Below are positions 22,290-33,851 of a DNA stretch of 64,000 nt, in pieces. A model generated the notes under the pieces. That model was not told the DNA's origin. It did no database searches and saw nothing but the letters and a program-made list of their open reading frames with translations. The position numbers and the translations under genes are program-made. Position 1 is the first letter of the stretch; the number at the start of each line of letters is the position of its first letter. The stretch is from Blastocladiella emersonii ATCC 22665 (taxonomy: Eukaryota > Blastocladiomycota > Blastocladiomycetes > Blastocladiales > Blastocladiaceae), in NCBI GenBank assembly GCA_025594325.1, contig JANHCV010000003.1, positions 2,232,001-2,296,000 on the forward strand, written 5' to 3'.

Positions 22290-25200
22290 ATGGCTGGCTT
22301 CGTGCCTGGGGGCCTCACCCCGGTGCCCACACCATCCCCCGGCCCCGGCGGCATGCGACCGCCCTCCGCGCTGCGCGTCGCCACGGGCGGCATCTCGGCC
22401 GTGGCCCTGATCGCGTCGTCGGGCGCCGGCGCGGGCGGCGGCATGCCCGGCACCCCGACCGTCGGCACCAACGCCGAGGGCTCGCTGTACCACCAGTGCG
22501 CGTCGGTCCTCGAGCGGCTCGGCGCGATCCCGAGCTTCGCGGGGTACCTCGAGTACGCCGCCAACGCCATCTCGAGCGCGTCCAACGGCCAGTCTGCCGT
22601 GGTCTCGGTGCCCGTGCTCGCCGGCACCTCGCTGATCGGCGACATGGCCAAGGGCGACCCCGTCACGCTGCTGTGGACCACGCTGCGCGTCGGCGAGCCG
22701 CTCGCCTTCCTCTACAACATGGCGCTGCCCGACCACGCCGTCGACCTCGCCTCCGGCAAGCACGCGACGCAGGCCGGCCAGTTCCCGCCGCCCGAAAAGG
22801 GCGGGAAACACACCACGCCCAGCCCCATGTTCCTCACCGCGGCGCTCGGCACGCTCAACTCGATGAAGGCCCAGGTCTACCACAGCATCGTCGGCATGCG
22901 CACGCACCACGCCGCGCTCGGGCTCAACGTCGACGCCGACCTGTTCACCATCGGCGAGCTGTACCAGGACGACACCTCCGGGTTCCTCAAGGTCCTCAAG
23001 ACCCTGCGCCTCGTCCTCGAACGCCTCGAACGCATGGGCCGCATCCCGCCCGCCTCGCAACTCCCCGCCCACGTCGAGCCCATGTCTGCCACCACCCTCA
23101 TGCGCCGCCGATCCACCCTCACCGCGCGCCGGTCCGCCGCCGGGTCGTCGCGCCCGTCCATGGCCTCGTCCGACGAGCTCGCCGGCGACGCCGCGTCCAC
23201 GTACAGCGCCGAGTTTGGCGCTCTCGCGGCCGCGGCGACGGCCGCAGCGGCAGCAGCGGCGGGCGACGACCCAAATAGTAACGGCGGCGCGCACCGCGAC
23301 GAAAGCGGCGGCGACGAGGCGTCGCCCGCCGACACGGTCGCGCTGCAGAGCCCCGCGGCGCTGACGCACCGCGAGCGCGTGCTGATCGAGGTGCTGCAGA
23401 CGGAGCGCAAGTACGTGACGGACCTGGAGCGGCTGCAGGAGTACATGCAGCACCTGGCGACCAACAGCGTGCTGCAGCCCGCGGTGCACTCGGCCATCTT
23501 CTCGAACCTCAAGGCGCTCGTCGACTTCCAGCGCCGGTTCCTCGTCGGGCTCGAGACCATCCTCGTGTCGGCGGCGTCGGGCGACGAGCGCATCGGCGTC
23601 CTGTTCGTCTCCCTCGAGCCCATGTTCGCGTCCGTGTACTGCCTGTTCTGCGCCAACTTCAAGCAGGCGTCCGAGACGGCCGTCGAGTACGCGGGCCAGC
23701 TGCAGGTGGCCGCGGCCGTCATGGAGCCCACGCACGAGCTGCCCAGCTACCTCATCAAGCCGATCCAGCGCATCTGCCGGTACCCGCTCCTCCTCAAGGA
23801 GCTGCTCAAGCACACGCCGCGCGACCAGTACGGCGAGCTCGTCGACGACCTGACGGACGGGTTCGAGGCCATCAAGCGCGTCGTCGACGCCGTCAACGAG
23901 GCGCGCCGCATGCACGAGAACCTGCTGGTCAAGGAGGACCTCGAGCGGCGCGTCGAGGACTGGAAGGGCCACGACGTGAACACGTTCGGCAACCTGCTGC
24001 TCCACGACAAGTTTGTGATGATGATCCAGGACTACGAGCGCGAGCTCGTCATCTTTTTGTTCGAGAAGATCATCCTGTGCTGCAAGGAGACGGTGGCTGC
24101 GAAATCGTCCACGTCCACCGCCGCCACCCTCCTCAAGCGCAAGTCCCGCCGCGCCACCAACGCGCAGGCCGCGGGCGACGACCTCGTGTACCAGATCAAG
24201 GGCCGCATCTGGATCGGCGGCATCACGGACCTCAACGGCGGCGAGGTCGACGGCAACTGGCTCCTCACCGTGTCGTGGACCTCGCTCACCAAAGTCGAGT
24301 TCTTCACCCTCAAGTGCCGCAACGACGAGCAGTTCCGCCAGTGGATCGCCGCCATCCAGAAGTGCGTTGACGACTCGCGCGAGCGCAGCAGGCTCCGCGC
24401 CCAGTCCCGCCAGCAGCAGCAGGTCCAGCAGCAAATGCAGTACCAGCAGCAGCAGCAACAGCTCCAGTACCAGCAGCAGCAGCAGATCCAGCAGCAGCAG
24501 CAGCAACAAATGCAGTACCAGCAACAGCAGCAGCAGATGCAGTACCAGCGCCAGCAGCACCTGTACCAGTCCGCGGCCGCGGCGCCCGGCACCCCGACCA
24601 TGCCGTTCGTCCAGCTGCCCGCGTACACGACGATCCCGGCGTCGGCACCCGGCAGCTACGCCGACGACGGCACGCCGCTCGGCGACGACGACGACGACGC
24701 CCGGTCGTTTATCGCCGCCGACGAGGACGACGAGTACCACCGCCAGCAGCAGCACGCGTACCAGCAGCGGTACAACAACAACAACGACCCCGGGTACTAC
24801 GACCAACAGCCGCCGCTCGCGTACCGCCCGCCGCCGCACTACAACGACCCGAACGCCGCGCGCCACGCCATGTTCCGGTCGCAGTCCACGCAGGGGCTCG
24901 ACGCTCACATGGCCGAGCTCGCCCTGCACGCGCGCGGCGAGGAGGTCCCGCAGGACATGTACGAGCGCCGCGAGCGCGACCGCGACCGCGACCGTGACCG
25001 CGCGTACGCTCCGCCGCCGCTGCAGCGGTTCGCGTCGGCGCCGCCCAACCAGCAACCGCCGTTTGACACGCCGCTGCGCACCGGGTCCGCCGATATCCAC
25101 GGCGGCCGCCCGCCCGCGCCGCACCCGCCGCCGACGGGCCCGCTCCCGCCACCCGGCACCCGGCCGTCGCGGTCGCAGTCGCGCGACCCGCTCCGCCGCC

Positions 25201-27014
25201 GCGCACCCTCGGTCCCGCGCATGATGGCAAGGCCCCCGCCCACGCTCCCGCCGCCCGACGCGTCGCTCCCGCCGATCCCGCAGCCGCGCGCCGCCGCGCC
25301 CCAGGGACCGCTGCCCCCGCCGCCTGGATCACAGTCGTCGTCGGCAGCGTCGTCGCCCGCCGTCGGGAACGGCGCCGCTCGCGACTCGGCCGAGTCGACG
25401 ACGCCGCCCGTGTTCCCGCCGCCGCCCGGCAAGCGCCGCAGCAGCCTCGCGTCCATCAACGTTGGTGCTGGGGCTGGCCGGCCCGGTCTCCGCGGCGCCC
25501 CGTCGCCCGGCGGCCTGCACCCGCCCGTGTCCCCCGGCACCGGGTTCATCGGCGGCCCGTCCCCGCCGCCGCCCGCGCCCGTCGGTCTCCCGCCCCCGCC
25601 GCCCGTCCCCTCGCTCCCGGCAGCCTCGCTCCCGCCGCCCCCGCCGCGGATCCGCGCGGCGGCTGTCGCGGTCGGCGCGCCCGACGACGACGACGACGAG
25701 CTGTTTGCCGGCGGCGGCGCGTCCGAGGACGATTTGGGCGTGTCGGAGCTCGGCATGTCGGAGCTCAGCGCCGGCGCGCCCGAGTACGACCCGACGCTGC
25801 TGCTGTCGCCCGACGGGATCCCCCTGCGCACCGTGTCGCGGCCCATTTCCGAGTCGATCGTCAGCAGCCACGTCTCGGACGCGTACGACGACGGCCTTCC
25901 GCCGCCGCCGCGCCGGTCCGACTCGGAGGTCGGCATGAACCCCAACGCGCCCGTGCGAGGGCGTGCCCGGTCGGACGCGGCCCGGTCGGACCTCAGCGTG
26001 TACAGCCGGTCGGACCTCAGCATGGGCGCCGAGCGCGGGACCCCGACGCCGTCGACAGTGTCGATCCCCGAACACCCCGCCATGGCCGCGGCCCGCGAAC
26101 GGTCCCGGTCCCGGTCGCGCTCCCGCGCACGCTCGCGGTCGCGGTCCCGGTCCCGTGCGCCCATGGCCGTCTCGGCTACCGCGGCCCCTGGCGACGATGA
26201 CAGCGAGCTCCCGCCCGAGATGCCCAACCCCGACGAGATCCCCGCCGTCGTCGCGGCGGCTGTGTCGGCCGGGTCGGTCGTCGGGATCGTGGTCGAGGAG
26301 CCCGCTGCGGCACCGGAACCCGAGCCCGAGGTCCAGGCCGAGGAGCCCGAGCCAGTAGCACCCGCGCCCGCGCAGCCCGCGCAGGACGAGGTGCCGCGCA
26401 CGCCGACGCCGACGCAGCGGCACACGTACAGCGCGGGCTCGGGCTCGTCGTCCTTGACGCCGAACGCGGCAACGGGCTCGTTCCCGTCGCGCCACGTGTC
26501 GCTCGGCCCGCCCGCCGCCACGCCGCTCCCGCCCATGCCGGCGCCATCGACGCCGCCGCCGGGCGCGCGGTCGAGCCACGCGCCGCAGCAGCTCGCGCTC
26601 AACACGGCGTCGCCGCTGCGGCCCTCCTCGTCGTCGTCGCCGCGGTCGCCGTACCGCACGGTGCCCTCGTCGCCCAGCGTGCCGACGGGCACCACGTCGA
26701 CCAACCCGCTCACGGTCGAAGTCGTCAAGTGCCGCGTGTACCACGGCGGACACGTGTACGTGCTGCTCCTGCCGCGCGGGGTGTCGTCGGCGGGGCTCGT
26801 GGCGCAGGTCAAGCGCAAGATCGGGCGGCCTGCGGGCTCCGAGGTGCGCATCAAGTACGAGGACGACGAGGGCGACTTCGTCCTGCTCCAGGACGACGCC
26901 GACGTCAATCTCGCCATGGATACCGCGTGGCTCCACGCGCGCAAGACGGCGTCCGCCGCGCAGAGCCTCGCGTCGTCGCCCGCGGTGCTTAACTTGTTTG
27001 TGTTTGATGTCTAG
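22290..27014 (+). CDS. CDC24: Cdc24-type Rho guanine-nucleotide exchange factor (CDC24, DH, PH, PB1)
   Basis: Activates Cdc42-type GTPases at sites of polarised growth; the C-terminal PB1 binds a Bem1-like scaffold. One exon, 1574 residues from the ATG at 22290, which directly precedes conserved sequence. Order: Pro/Gly-rich start; N-terminal CDC24 helical domain at about 66-250 (SLYHQCASVLERLGAIPSF, ELYQDDTSGFLKVLKTLRLVL); Ala/Ser spacer; DH domain at about 357-557 (VLQTERKYVTDLERL, LPSYLIKPIQRICRYPLLLK); PH domain at about 559-700; a Gln tract with Tyr and Met at about 704-757; about 700 residues rich in Pro, Ser, Arg and Asp with RS/RD repeats; PB1 at about 1474-1574 with the acidic OPCA stretch KYEDDEGDFVLLQDDADV. 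Yeast Cdc24 has 854 residues, so the enlargement is the disordered region between PH and PB1. GC content is extreme even for this window. Confidence 0.93.
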   Translation: MAGFVPGGLTPVPTPSPGPGGMRPPSALRVATGGISAVALIASSGAGAGGGMPGTPTVGTNAEGSLYHQCASVLERLGAIPSFAGYLEYAANAISSASNGQSAVVSVPVLAGTSLIGDMAKGDPVTLLWTTLRVGEPLAFLYNMALPDHAVDLASGKHATQAGQFPPPEKGGKHTTPSPMFLTAALGTLNSMKAQVYHSIVGMRTHHAALGLNVDADLFTIGELYQDDTSGFLKVLKTLRLVLERLERMGRIPPASQLPAHVEPMSATTLMRRRSTLTARRSAAGSSRPSMASSDELAGDAASTYSAEFGALAAAATAAAAAAAGDDPNSNGGAHRDESGGDEASPADTVALQSPAALTHRERVLIEVLQTERKYVTDLERLQEYMQHLATNSVLQPAVHSAIFSNLKALVDFQRRFLVGLETILVSAASGDERIGVLFVSLEPMFASVYCLFCANFKQASETAVEYAGQLQVAAAVMEPTHELPSYLIKPIQRICRYPLLLKELLKHTPRDQYGELVDDLTDGFEAIKRVVDAVNEARRMHENLLVKEDLERRVEDWKGHDVNTFGNLLLHDKFVMMIQDYERELVIFLFEKIILCCKETVAAKSSTSTAATLLKRKSRRATNAQAAGDDLVYQIKGRIWIGGITDLNGGEVDGNWLLTVSWTSLTKVEFFTLKCRNDEQFRQWIAAIQKCVDDSRERSRLRAQSRQQQQVQQQMQYQQQQQQLQYQQQQQIQQQQQQQMQYQQQQQQMQYQRQQHLYQSAAAAPGTPTMPFVQLPAYTTIPASAPGSYADDGTPLGDDDDDARSFIAADEDDEYHRQQQHAYQQRYNNNNDPGYYDQQPPLAYRPPPHYNDPNAARHAMFRSQSTQGLDAHMAELALHARGEEVPQDMYERRERDRDRDRDRAYAPPPLQRFASAPPNQQPPFDTPLRTGSADIHGGRPPAPHPPPTGPLPPPGTRPSRSQSRDPLRRRAPSVPRMMARPPPTLPPPDASLPPIPQPRAAAPQGPLPPPPGSQSSSAASSPAVGNGAARDSAESTTPPVFPPPPGKRRSSLASINVGAGAGRPGLRGAPSPGGLHPPVSPGTGFIGGPSPPPPAPVGLPPPPPVPSLPAASLPPPPPRIRAAAVAVGAPDDDDDELFAGGGASEDDLGVSELGMSELSAGAPEYDPTLLLSPDGIPLRTVSRPISESIVSSHVSDAYDDGLPPPPRRSDSEVGMNPNAPVRGRARSDAARSDLSVYSRSDLSMGAERGTPTPSTVSIPEHPAMAAARERSRSRSRSRARSRSRSRSRAPMAVSATAAPGDDDSELPPEMPNPDEIPAVVAAAVSAGSVVGIVVEEPAAAPEPEPEVQAEEPEPVAPAPAQPAQDEVPRTPTPTQRHTYSAGSGSSSLTPNAATGSFPSRHVSLGPPAATPLPPMPAPSTPPPGARSSHAPQQLALNTASPLRPSSSSSPRSPYRTVPSSPSVPTGTTSTNPLTVEVVKCRVYHGGHVYVLLLPRGVSSAGLVAQVKRKIGRPAGSEVRIKYEDDEGDFVLLQDDADVNLAMDTAWLHARKTASAAQSLASSPAVLNLFVFDV
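24411..24560 (+). repeat. CAG-rich (poly-glutamine) tract inside the Cdc24-like gene
   Basis: About 150 bp of CAG codons broken by TAC, ATG, CTC and ATC codons, encoding Gln runs with interspersed Tyr, Met, Leu and Ile directly after the PH domain. It is a likely length-variable microsatellite. Confidence 0.8.
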
Positions 27015-29792
27015 CGTGGGAGAGGGAGGGATACATCTTTTTGTGGATTTTTTTTTTGTTGAAACGGCGTGTCGGACGTGGCGAAGTGGTCGCTGCGACA
27101 TGAGCGGCGCGTCGACTCCCGCCCTCGCAGCTCCCCTCGGTGCGCGCGCGGGACCGGCCATGCGATGCCGCCCGCGCGCCATGTATCACTACACTCCATG
27201 CATTACGAAACGCACAGGCTAAATTGCTTCTGGCGGCCGTGTGGCAGGCCCACTGCGCCGGCGCACGTCTTGCTGGGAATCGCGGTCGCAAACGAGTCCT
27301 TTTTTGTCTCGGCCTTGGTGTCATGTCACCTCGTCGGAACCGCCGTGCATTCAAGCCGTCGAGCAGCAGTCACCGGTACGAGTCGACACTCGCCGAGAAA
27401 TGGCCACGTCGCACTCACTTCGCTGGCTCGGCTTAGAGTGTCGTTGCGACAACGTGCGAGAACAAACCTACCAGCCGAGATCAACGTCTCCGCAATGCTG
27501 GCCCAGGTCAGCGGCTTCGGATTCTACTGGATCCTTAGCCACTCCCAGTCACCTTAGCGCGGCTTGCTACACAGACGCCCTGGGGTTCATCCACCCGAAG
27601 CTGCGCATTGCCCACGAACTACCGGTGCGCATCTCGGGCCTACTTGACGGCCACTTCGACAGAATGACGACTGCATCATGACGTGCTGGAGGCCTCGATC
27701 GCCGCTCGAGTCCACCGTGCCACTAGTCTACACCTTTCGTTGTCATCTCCCGGGGCTCTTGATCAAGCACAACGGTACCATGACATCCTCGCGCTCTATG
27801 CCGAGCGTGCGCTTGACATGCTTTCCAACATGCGGGCCGTCGTGGTCCCAAGAGTGCGTCTTCTTTTGCACACAAAAACACACGCGCTTCGGCTGATCCT
27901 CACCCGCACCGTTCTTAGCTGCCGCGGAGCCCATCATCCAGCTCGGTTCACGGTCTCGCGAACGCGTCGATGCCCGCGCTCGCAATGTCTACTCGCTTGT
28001 CCGCACGCCCGTCTGTCCCGCTCTCTATGCGCACTCGACGTGCCCTGATAACCCGAGCGGGAGATCCGGGGGGGGGCGCAGTGGTGACCGAGAACGGGTT
28101 CATCGAGGCGCGTGCGGGAGGCCGTGGATCGCAATGGTTTGGGTTCCGAGTCGGTCGAGCGCGTCCTGCTGGGTGTGGTTGTCGTGCGGGGTTCGTGGCG
28201 CAGAATGTTATAGATGCGATATTGTGCAAAATCTGGGTCTTGAGTCGTTCAGCATTCCCGTTTAAGTCGTACAAGAGCGCTGTCTCGCGCGCGGTGCCGC
28301 CCGTTTGTCTCACGCGTTTCGATATCACGCCACCGTCACCTGACCGACCCGCGGTGGCGCAGCGCGTTTGCGCTCGCCACCGCGAGCGTCAGCGCTCCGA
28401 CGTTGGTTCCTCGTGAGGTCGTGAGTCTACCCTGCATTCCAAGTCATCTCCACAGTACTTGGGCGACTTCGCGCGCTCCTGGACAAGGACGCGGAGGACG
28501 CGCTGGCCGCCCGAAGGCCGAAGCTGGACTCGTCGTCGCGGACCTTGACCTCGACTTCACGGCCAAGGCGCTCCATGGAGTCGTGTCGTCGTACCCGCGC
28601 CGAAACGCGTTCAGGCGCGCGGTCGCCAAGAAGAAGCGTCGCCCGCGTGCCATCACCACACGATCACTCGAAGCGGGCCACGGCGCAGTACAGCAGTCTC
28701 CGTGGGATGAATAGCAGATGCTCGCATCCTTGGACGCGGACAGACCCGTTGAGCGAGCCGGTCGTAGGCAGCTGCGCACGTCGCCTCGGACGCTCAGCGC
28801 GCGCGCTGCGCGAGAGTCGAAGGAGAGCCGGCCGGCTTGCCTAGAGAACGCGATCGCTTCCGCCGCTCTCGTCCCGTTGCGACCAGCGGGCGAGCGAACC
28901 TCACGGCCACGATTGCCAAGTGGAGCCAGAGCAGGCAGGCCGGCCGTCGTCGCGTCACGAAGAGCCGTCCTGAGCTCACGCCGACGTAGCGCCATCGTGG
29001 CGGCGGACGGGCCAATCAGGTCACCGTGTGGCGTCGGCGGCGGCGGCGTTCGCTGCTGCTGCTCCTCCAGCTGCTCCTCCTCTCCCCTCGCTTGCACGAG
29101 GCAAGCAAGCGGCGACGAACGAACGACGTCACCGACGACGCGTGCCGCCCGCTCGCTCGTTGGCAACGACCACGACGACGACGAGGGTTCTCGATCCGCC
29201 GCCACCTCCCTCTCCCTTCTCTCCCCGCACTCCTCGGAGACGGCGACGCCACCACCACCACGAAGCTCACGCAACGCGAACGGACCCTGACGACGAGGCG
29301 AATGCCCGCGCGCGCATGGAATCGCGGATCGCCACCTCGACGTCTCAGCCGATCCCTCCTGCCCTCGCCTCCCTACACGACGACGACGACGGCGACGACG
29401 CTGTCCTCCGACCGCGACGGCAGACCGACGCGACCGACGCGACCGACGCCGTGTCTCGGTCCTCCCGTGTGTGTGCGCGGTATGTGATCTGCCACCACCG
29501 CCCCTCGCAGCAGCGACGACGGCGGCGACGTGCAGCGGAAGCAGTCGCCAGGCTTCAGCCGGTCGAGATCTGGGGCGCCGCTCGCCGCGATCGATTCCAA
29601 ACGTGGCGTTCGTTCGCGACGCTCGCTCGTTCCACCTGCCCGCCGACCGCCGCGGTGGATGACCCTGAGCTGCTGTCGCCGCTGTCCCTACTACCGAGGG
29701 CGCCCGTGCTGACGACGGCCACGACTCGGCGCACCGGCGTGTAGCTCCCTCGCTCGCCCGCCCGCCCACGCCGTGATTGATCCCCGGCCGTC
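27015..29792. other. 2.8-kb intergenic stretch with a coding-like relic at about 27.57-27.86 kb
   Basis: A T10-GTTGAA motif lies at 27048-27063, just after the Cdc24 stop. Most of the rest has no supported gene. Two + strand pieces look like old protein-coding sequence: frame 1 up to 27681 (DALGFIHPKLRIAHELPVRI) continues in another frame from 27674 (AQRYHDILALYAERALDML). No splice pair joins them cleanly, so a frameshifted relic is the simplest reading. From about 28.9 to 29.79 kb the + strand is CT-rich and is the probable promoter and leader of the gene at 29793. Confidence 0.4.
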
Positions 29793-32700
29793 ATGACGCC
29801 GCCGCCGCCACCGCCAGCACACCCTCCCGCCGTCCGCACCTCCTCCTCCTCTTCTACAGCACACGTCGCGGGCGACCCGACCCGCCGCCACGCGAGCCCT
29901 CCACGGCGGTCCCAGTCGACCTCGCGCCGCGCCACCTCCACGTCGCGCCCGCCTCACTCGTCGGCCTCTGCGACCACGGCAGGCCAGCGTAGTCGTGACC
30001 CGCCGCCGCTTCCTGCAACGCCACTGAGCCCGTCCTTCAGCACCGCCGCGAGCGACTCGGCCACCAGCATGACGTCCGTCTCCGACGCCTCCTCTTCGGC
30101 CGGCGTCCCTGCGACCGCCGTCGGCGCGCGCGTCGTACGTTCATTCTCCGCCCTCGGGAACGGGGGGATTCGTCAGCATCGCGACGTGCAAGGCTAACCT
30201 TGGCGCGCGCGGCGGCTATCTTTAGGGAATCAAACGCGTCTCGTCCACGGCATCGGCCACCGCGCAGCCGCCACCATCGCCGACCGTCGCGACCGCCGCG
30301 GCGAGGGCGGGACCCGCGATGCGGCACAGCATCATGGGCCCATCGCCGCCGTCGCGCACCGCGTCTACGGCGTCCGTCGGATCGACTCGAACACCTTCTG
30401 CACCGGGCACGCCGCGCCGCGCACCGTCTGCGTCGCGCCGACCCGCTTCGTACATGGTGCCCACTACCGCGTCCTCTGCTGCCGCTGCTGCGCCGACTTC
30501 GCCGACGCCGGCTCGGTCAAAGTCCCGATCCGGGCTGCGCGACTCAAGCTACCACGCGCCCGCCGGTGGCGCGCCACCGGTCCCAACCGCTTCGGGCCAG
30601 TCGCGCGCGCACCCCGCCTCTTCCGCCGCGGCGTCGACCCGGCTACGCACCGCAAGCACCCGCGGGACTGCGACCCCGCTCGCCTCGTCCTCCACCTCGT
30701 CGCTGCGGTCGACGCCGCACGGCACTCCGCCGGCGTCGACGCCCGGATCGCCGACACCTGGCGGCAGCACGTGGTCCAGCACACCCGCTTCCACCTCCGC
30801 ATCGTCGCTCGCCGCCGACTACCCGTGCCCGGACTGCCGCGCCCACTACACGGCGCGCGCCACGTCGGGCACCCTGGGCCCGTCGCCCGCGGCCAACGCG
30901 GCGCTCGCCAACAACCCCAAGGTGTTCCGCCACCTGCTCGACCTCCAGATCACCAACGACACGCTCACCGTGCTCAACGCCGACCTCGAGACCACGGTTG
31001 CGCGCCAGGCCGAGTTTATCGCGCAGCTCCAGGCCCACGCCGCGCGGCTCGCGGCGCAGGTCCGCGCTGGGGCCAACGGCGCCGCGGGGAGTGACGGCGA
31101 GGGCGGCGTGTCGCGCGTGATCCCGCCGCCGCCATTGTCGTCCGAGGACCTTCGGCGGGCCCATGACGACGAGGATGAGTGCGCCGAGTCCGAGGTGTGG
31201 ATCCCCGTCCTCGACCCGGCCGCGCACTCCGCGCACGCCCACCCCGCGTCCGTCCCGCACGGCTGGTACGAGCCCGTGTCCGAGGACAAGATCCAGGACC
31301 ACAACGTCCTCCTCCTGCGCATGTGCGACCGCACCCACCGCATGCTGTACGAGGGCCAGCGCGCGCTCAACCAGAAGCGCGGGGATATGGCGACCGTCGA
31401 GCTCCCCGACGATGACGAGGAGGGGCGTGGGGAGGAGGAGACGGTCGATCTCGACGATGGCGAGGTCGAGGATACAGACCCGACGCCGCACGGGTCTGGC
31501 AACACCATCTCGGCGTCGGCGTCGCGGCGTCGACAGTCCCGCCGCAGCCGCGACCTGACGTCCGAGGCCGCTGGCGCGAGCGCGGACGCTGACGGCGAGA
31601 GCGGGGACACCCACGACGACGAGTACGCGAGTGCGAGCGGGAGCGGCAGTGGGAGCAACGCGTCGACGCCGTCGCCCTCGACGCGCCTACTCGACGCCGG
31701 CCACCAGCGCGAGTCGACCTACTCGTCCATCTCGTCGCTCGCGTCCTCGCTCGCATCCCCCGGCCAGCTCCACTCGCTCATCAAGTCGCTCGCGTACCAC
31801 CTGCAGCTCCTCGACGTCGGCGCCGAGCAGCAGCAGCAGCAGCAGGCCGCGGCGGCTGCCGCGCATGCTGCGACCGCGGCTACGCCCGCCGTCATTGTGC
31901 AGCAGCCGACGCCACCTCCGCCACCACCAACAGCCGCGCCGCCAACCTCGCCCGACGCCCCGCGCCAGCGCACCGGGTCGTCCGCGTCGACCGCGAGCTA
32001 CGCGTCGTCGTTCCTGCACGCGTTCGCGTCAGCTGGTCGGTCGCGCAAGCTCAGCACCAACAACACCGCCAGCGCGTCCGTGACCTCGACGGGCATCTCG
32101 CGCGCGCGGTCGCCCTCGCCGCTCGCCCTATCGCGCACGCCTGCGTCCGCGGGTACCGGCATCGGGCTCGGCGCCGTCCTCGATATCGCGGCCTCGACGG
32201 CGGCGCGCCGGCTCGCCGAGCAGCGCATGGTCCTGCAGCGGTGCAAGGACGTGGTCATGGAGCTGTGCTCGTCGCTCGAGGTGCCCATGGACGAGGTCCG
32301 CGAGATGCTCGCCGACGCCCAGATGCATACGGCCGGCGCGGGTGCGCGGTCGCCTACCACGCTCTCCGCCGTGTCCGGGTCCGCGGCGGCGGCAGCGGTG
32401 GCGGCCGCGGCAGCCGCGTCGCACCACCTCCACGCAACGTCGGTGCATGTCGGCGGCGCCGGGAAGCGCGGGTCGTTCGGCACCGTGACCAGCCACTCGA
32501 ACCAGTCGCGGTACTCGGGCATCTCGACGGCCAGCAGCAGCTACCCGTCGACGGTCCGCGGCGGCCCGCGGTCTGCCCTCGGCCGGTCCACGGCGGACGA
32601 CGAGGACGAGATCGATATCATGTCCGACGCCAGCTCGACGCGGTCCAACTACTCGCGGCTCTCGGCGCGCTCGCTGTCCGACGACGGCGAGTCGAACCCG

Positions 32701-33378
32701 TCGACCGTTGGTCCGGGCAACGCCGCGCGGCGCGCTGGCGGCGGCGGTTCCCCAACGTCGGGCGGCCCATCCAACGCGGCTGTCGCGGCCCAGCTCGTCG
32801 GCGGAGTCCCCGTCTACCACTCGGGCCTCTCGCTCGAGGAAAAGTACCGCCTCCACATGCAGGCGCAGGCGAGTATGGTCGACCGCCGGTCCACGCACCA
32901 CCACCGCCGCCACCACGACCCACCCGCCGCCGCCTCCGCTCGCCACCATCATCGGGGTAGCGACCGCTCGGACCCGCCGCTCTCCCCGCCCCTCGACCCC
33001 GCGGCCGCCGCCCGCGCGAGCACCGTCAGCCGCGGGTCGAGCGAGAGCGCCGGGCACGACTCGACCGCGACCGCGCCGCCGATCCTGACGTCGGCCGGCG
33101 GCGGTGGTGGCAGCGGCGGGAGCGTCGTCTCGTCGTCGGGCCGCGCGATCCGCATCAAGGGCCTCGGGCTCGGGTCCGCCGGACGCGGCAACGACGGCGT
33201 GTCCGGGTCCCACTCGGTCCTCGGGCTCACGTCGCCGCCCACGGCAGCGGGCGCGGCGCGCGGCAGCGGCGGGTCCGCGGTCGGTGTACCCGACCACGCT
33301 CCCGCCCAGCAGCAGCAGCAGTCGTCGACGCCGTCGCTCATCCAGCGCGCGATCCGCGTGCGGACGTGGATGGGCTAG
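29793..33378 (+). CDS. Large Ser/Ala-rich protein with short coiled coils, two exons, unknown function
   Basis: Exon 1 is 29793-30134 and exon 2 is 30226-33378; the 91-nt phase-0 intron 30135-30225 begins GTACG, has a CTAAC branch-like site and ends TTTAG. The acceptor is fixed by the in-frame TAG it removes. The product is about 1164 residues. Most is Ser/Thr/Pro/Ala low complexity. Three helical segments stand out: about 345-390 (FRHLLDLQITNDTLTVLNAD, a coiled coil), about 467-500 (DHNVLLLRMCDRTHRMLYEG) and about 774-815 (LAEQRMVLQRCKDVVMELCS). A Gln run of seven sits near 650, an acidic stretch around 505-530, and His/Arg-rich sequence near 1000-1030. This pattern suits a scaffold or cytoskeleton-linked protein, but I recognise no family and assign no function. 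No transmembrane segment is evident. Confidence 0.75.
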
Positions 33379-33851
33379 GGCGAGTGTGTTGTTCTCTTTC
33401 GTTTGTTTCGCTCCGTCATGATTCCCCCCACCCAACCCTAAACCTCTGCCGTTTCCTCTCCTGTTTGTCCCGGCGTAGATGCGCCGTATCTCATCATACA
33501 TTTCCCCACCCTTGTACGTTCTCAACTCGAGCAGAGACTGGCCGTCGTGAACCTTGCTTGCCCAGGAAACTGCGCTGCTCAGTCCGTACGGCTTCTGGCT
33601 GTGCGCTGTCGGTCGTTTCGTACACCTCGAGGTGGGCGGAGGAGCCACGGCGGAAATCTTTGACCTGTTGACTGACTGACTGATCGTACCAAGTTGCTGT
33701 CAAGTCGTACAGCATCGGGAACAGCGGAAGCGTACGTGATGGTCGAGGTCATCGACGACGTGATGGGTTTCGATTGAGGTGGCAGGCAGCAAACTCGCCT
33801 CTTCACCGGAGCGACTGGCCGTCCGTCGTCCCTCTCGCACTCGATGAAATC
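33379..33851. other. Spacer before the DUF4470 cluster
   Basis: This 473-bp gap contains no gene. It should hold the 3' end of the coiled-coil gene and the promoter of the first DUF4470 gene. The last 17 bases before the ATG (from CTCGCACT through GATGAAA) are almost the same as those before the third paralogue at 40692-40709, so the duplication included at least the leader. Confidence 0.55.

Noticed and set aside
22275-25124. A 949-residue antisense frame over the Cdc24-like gene
   Set aside because: A shadow of GC-rich coding sequence, extremely Leu/Val/Arg/Gly-rich without a domain. The sense strand encodes clear DH and PH domains.
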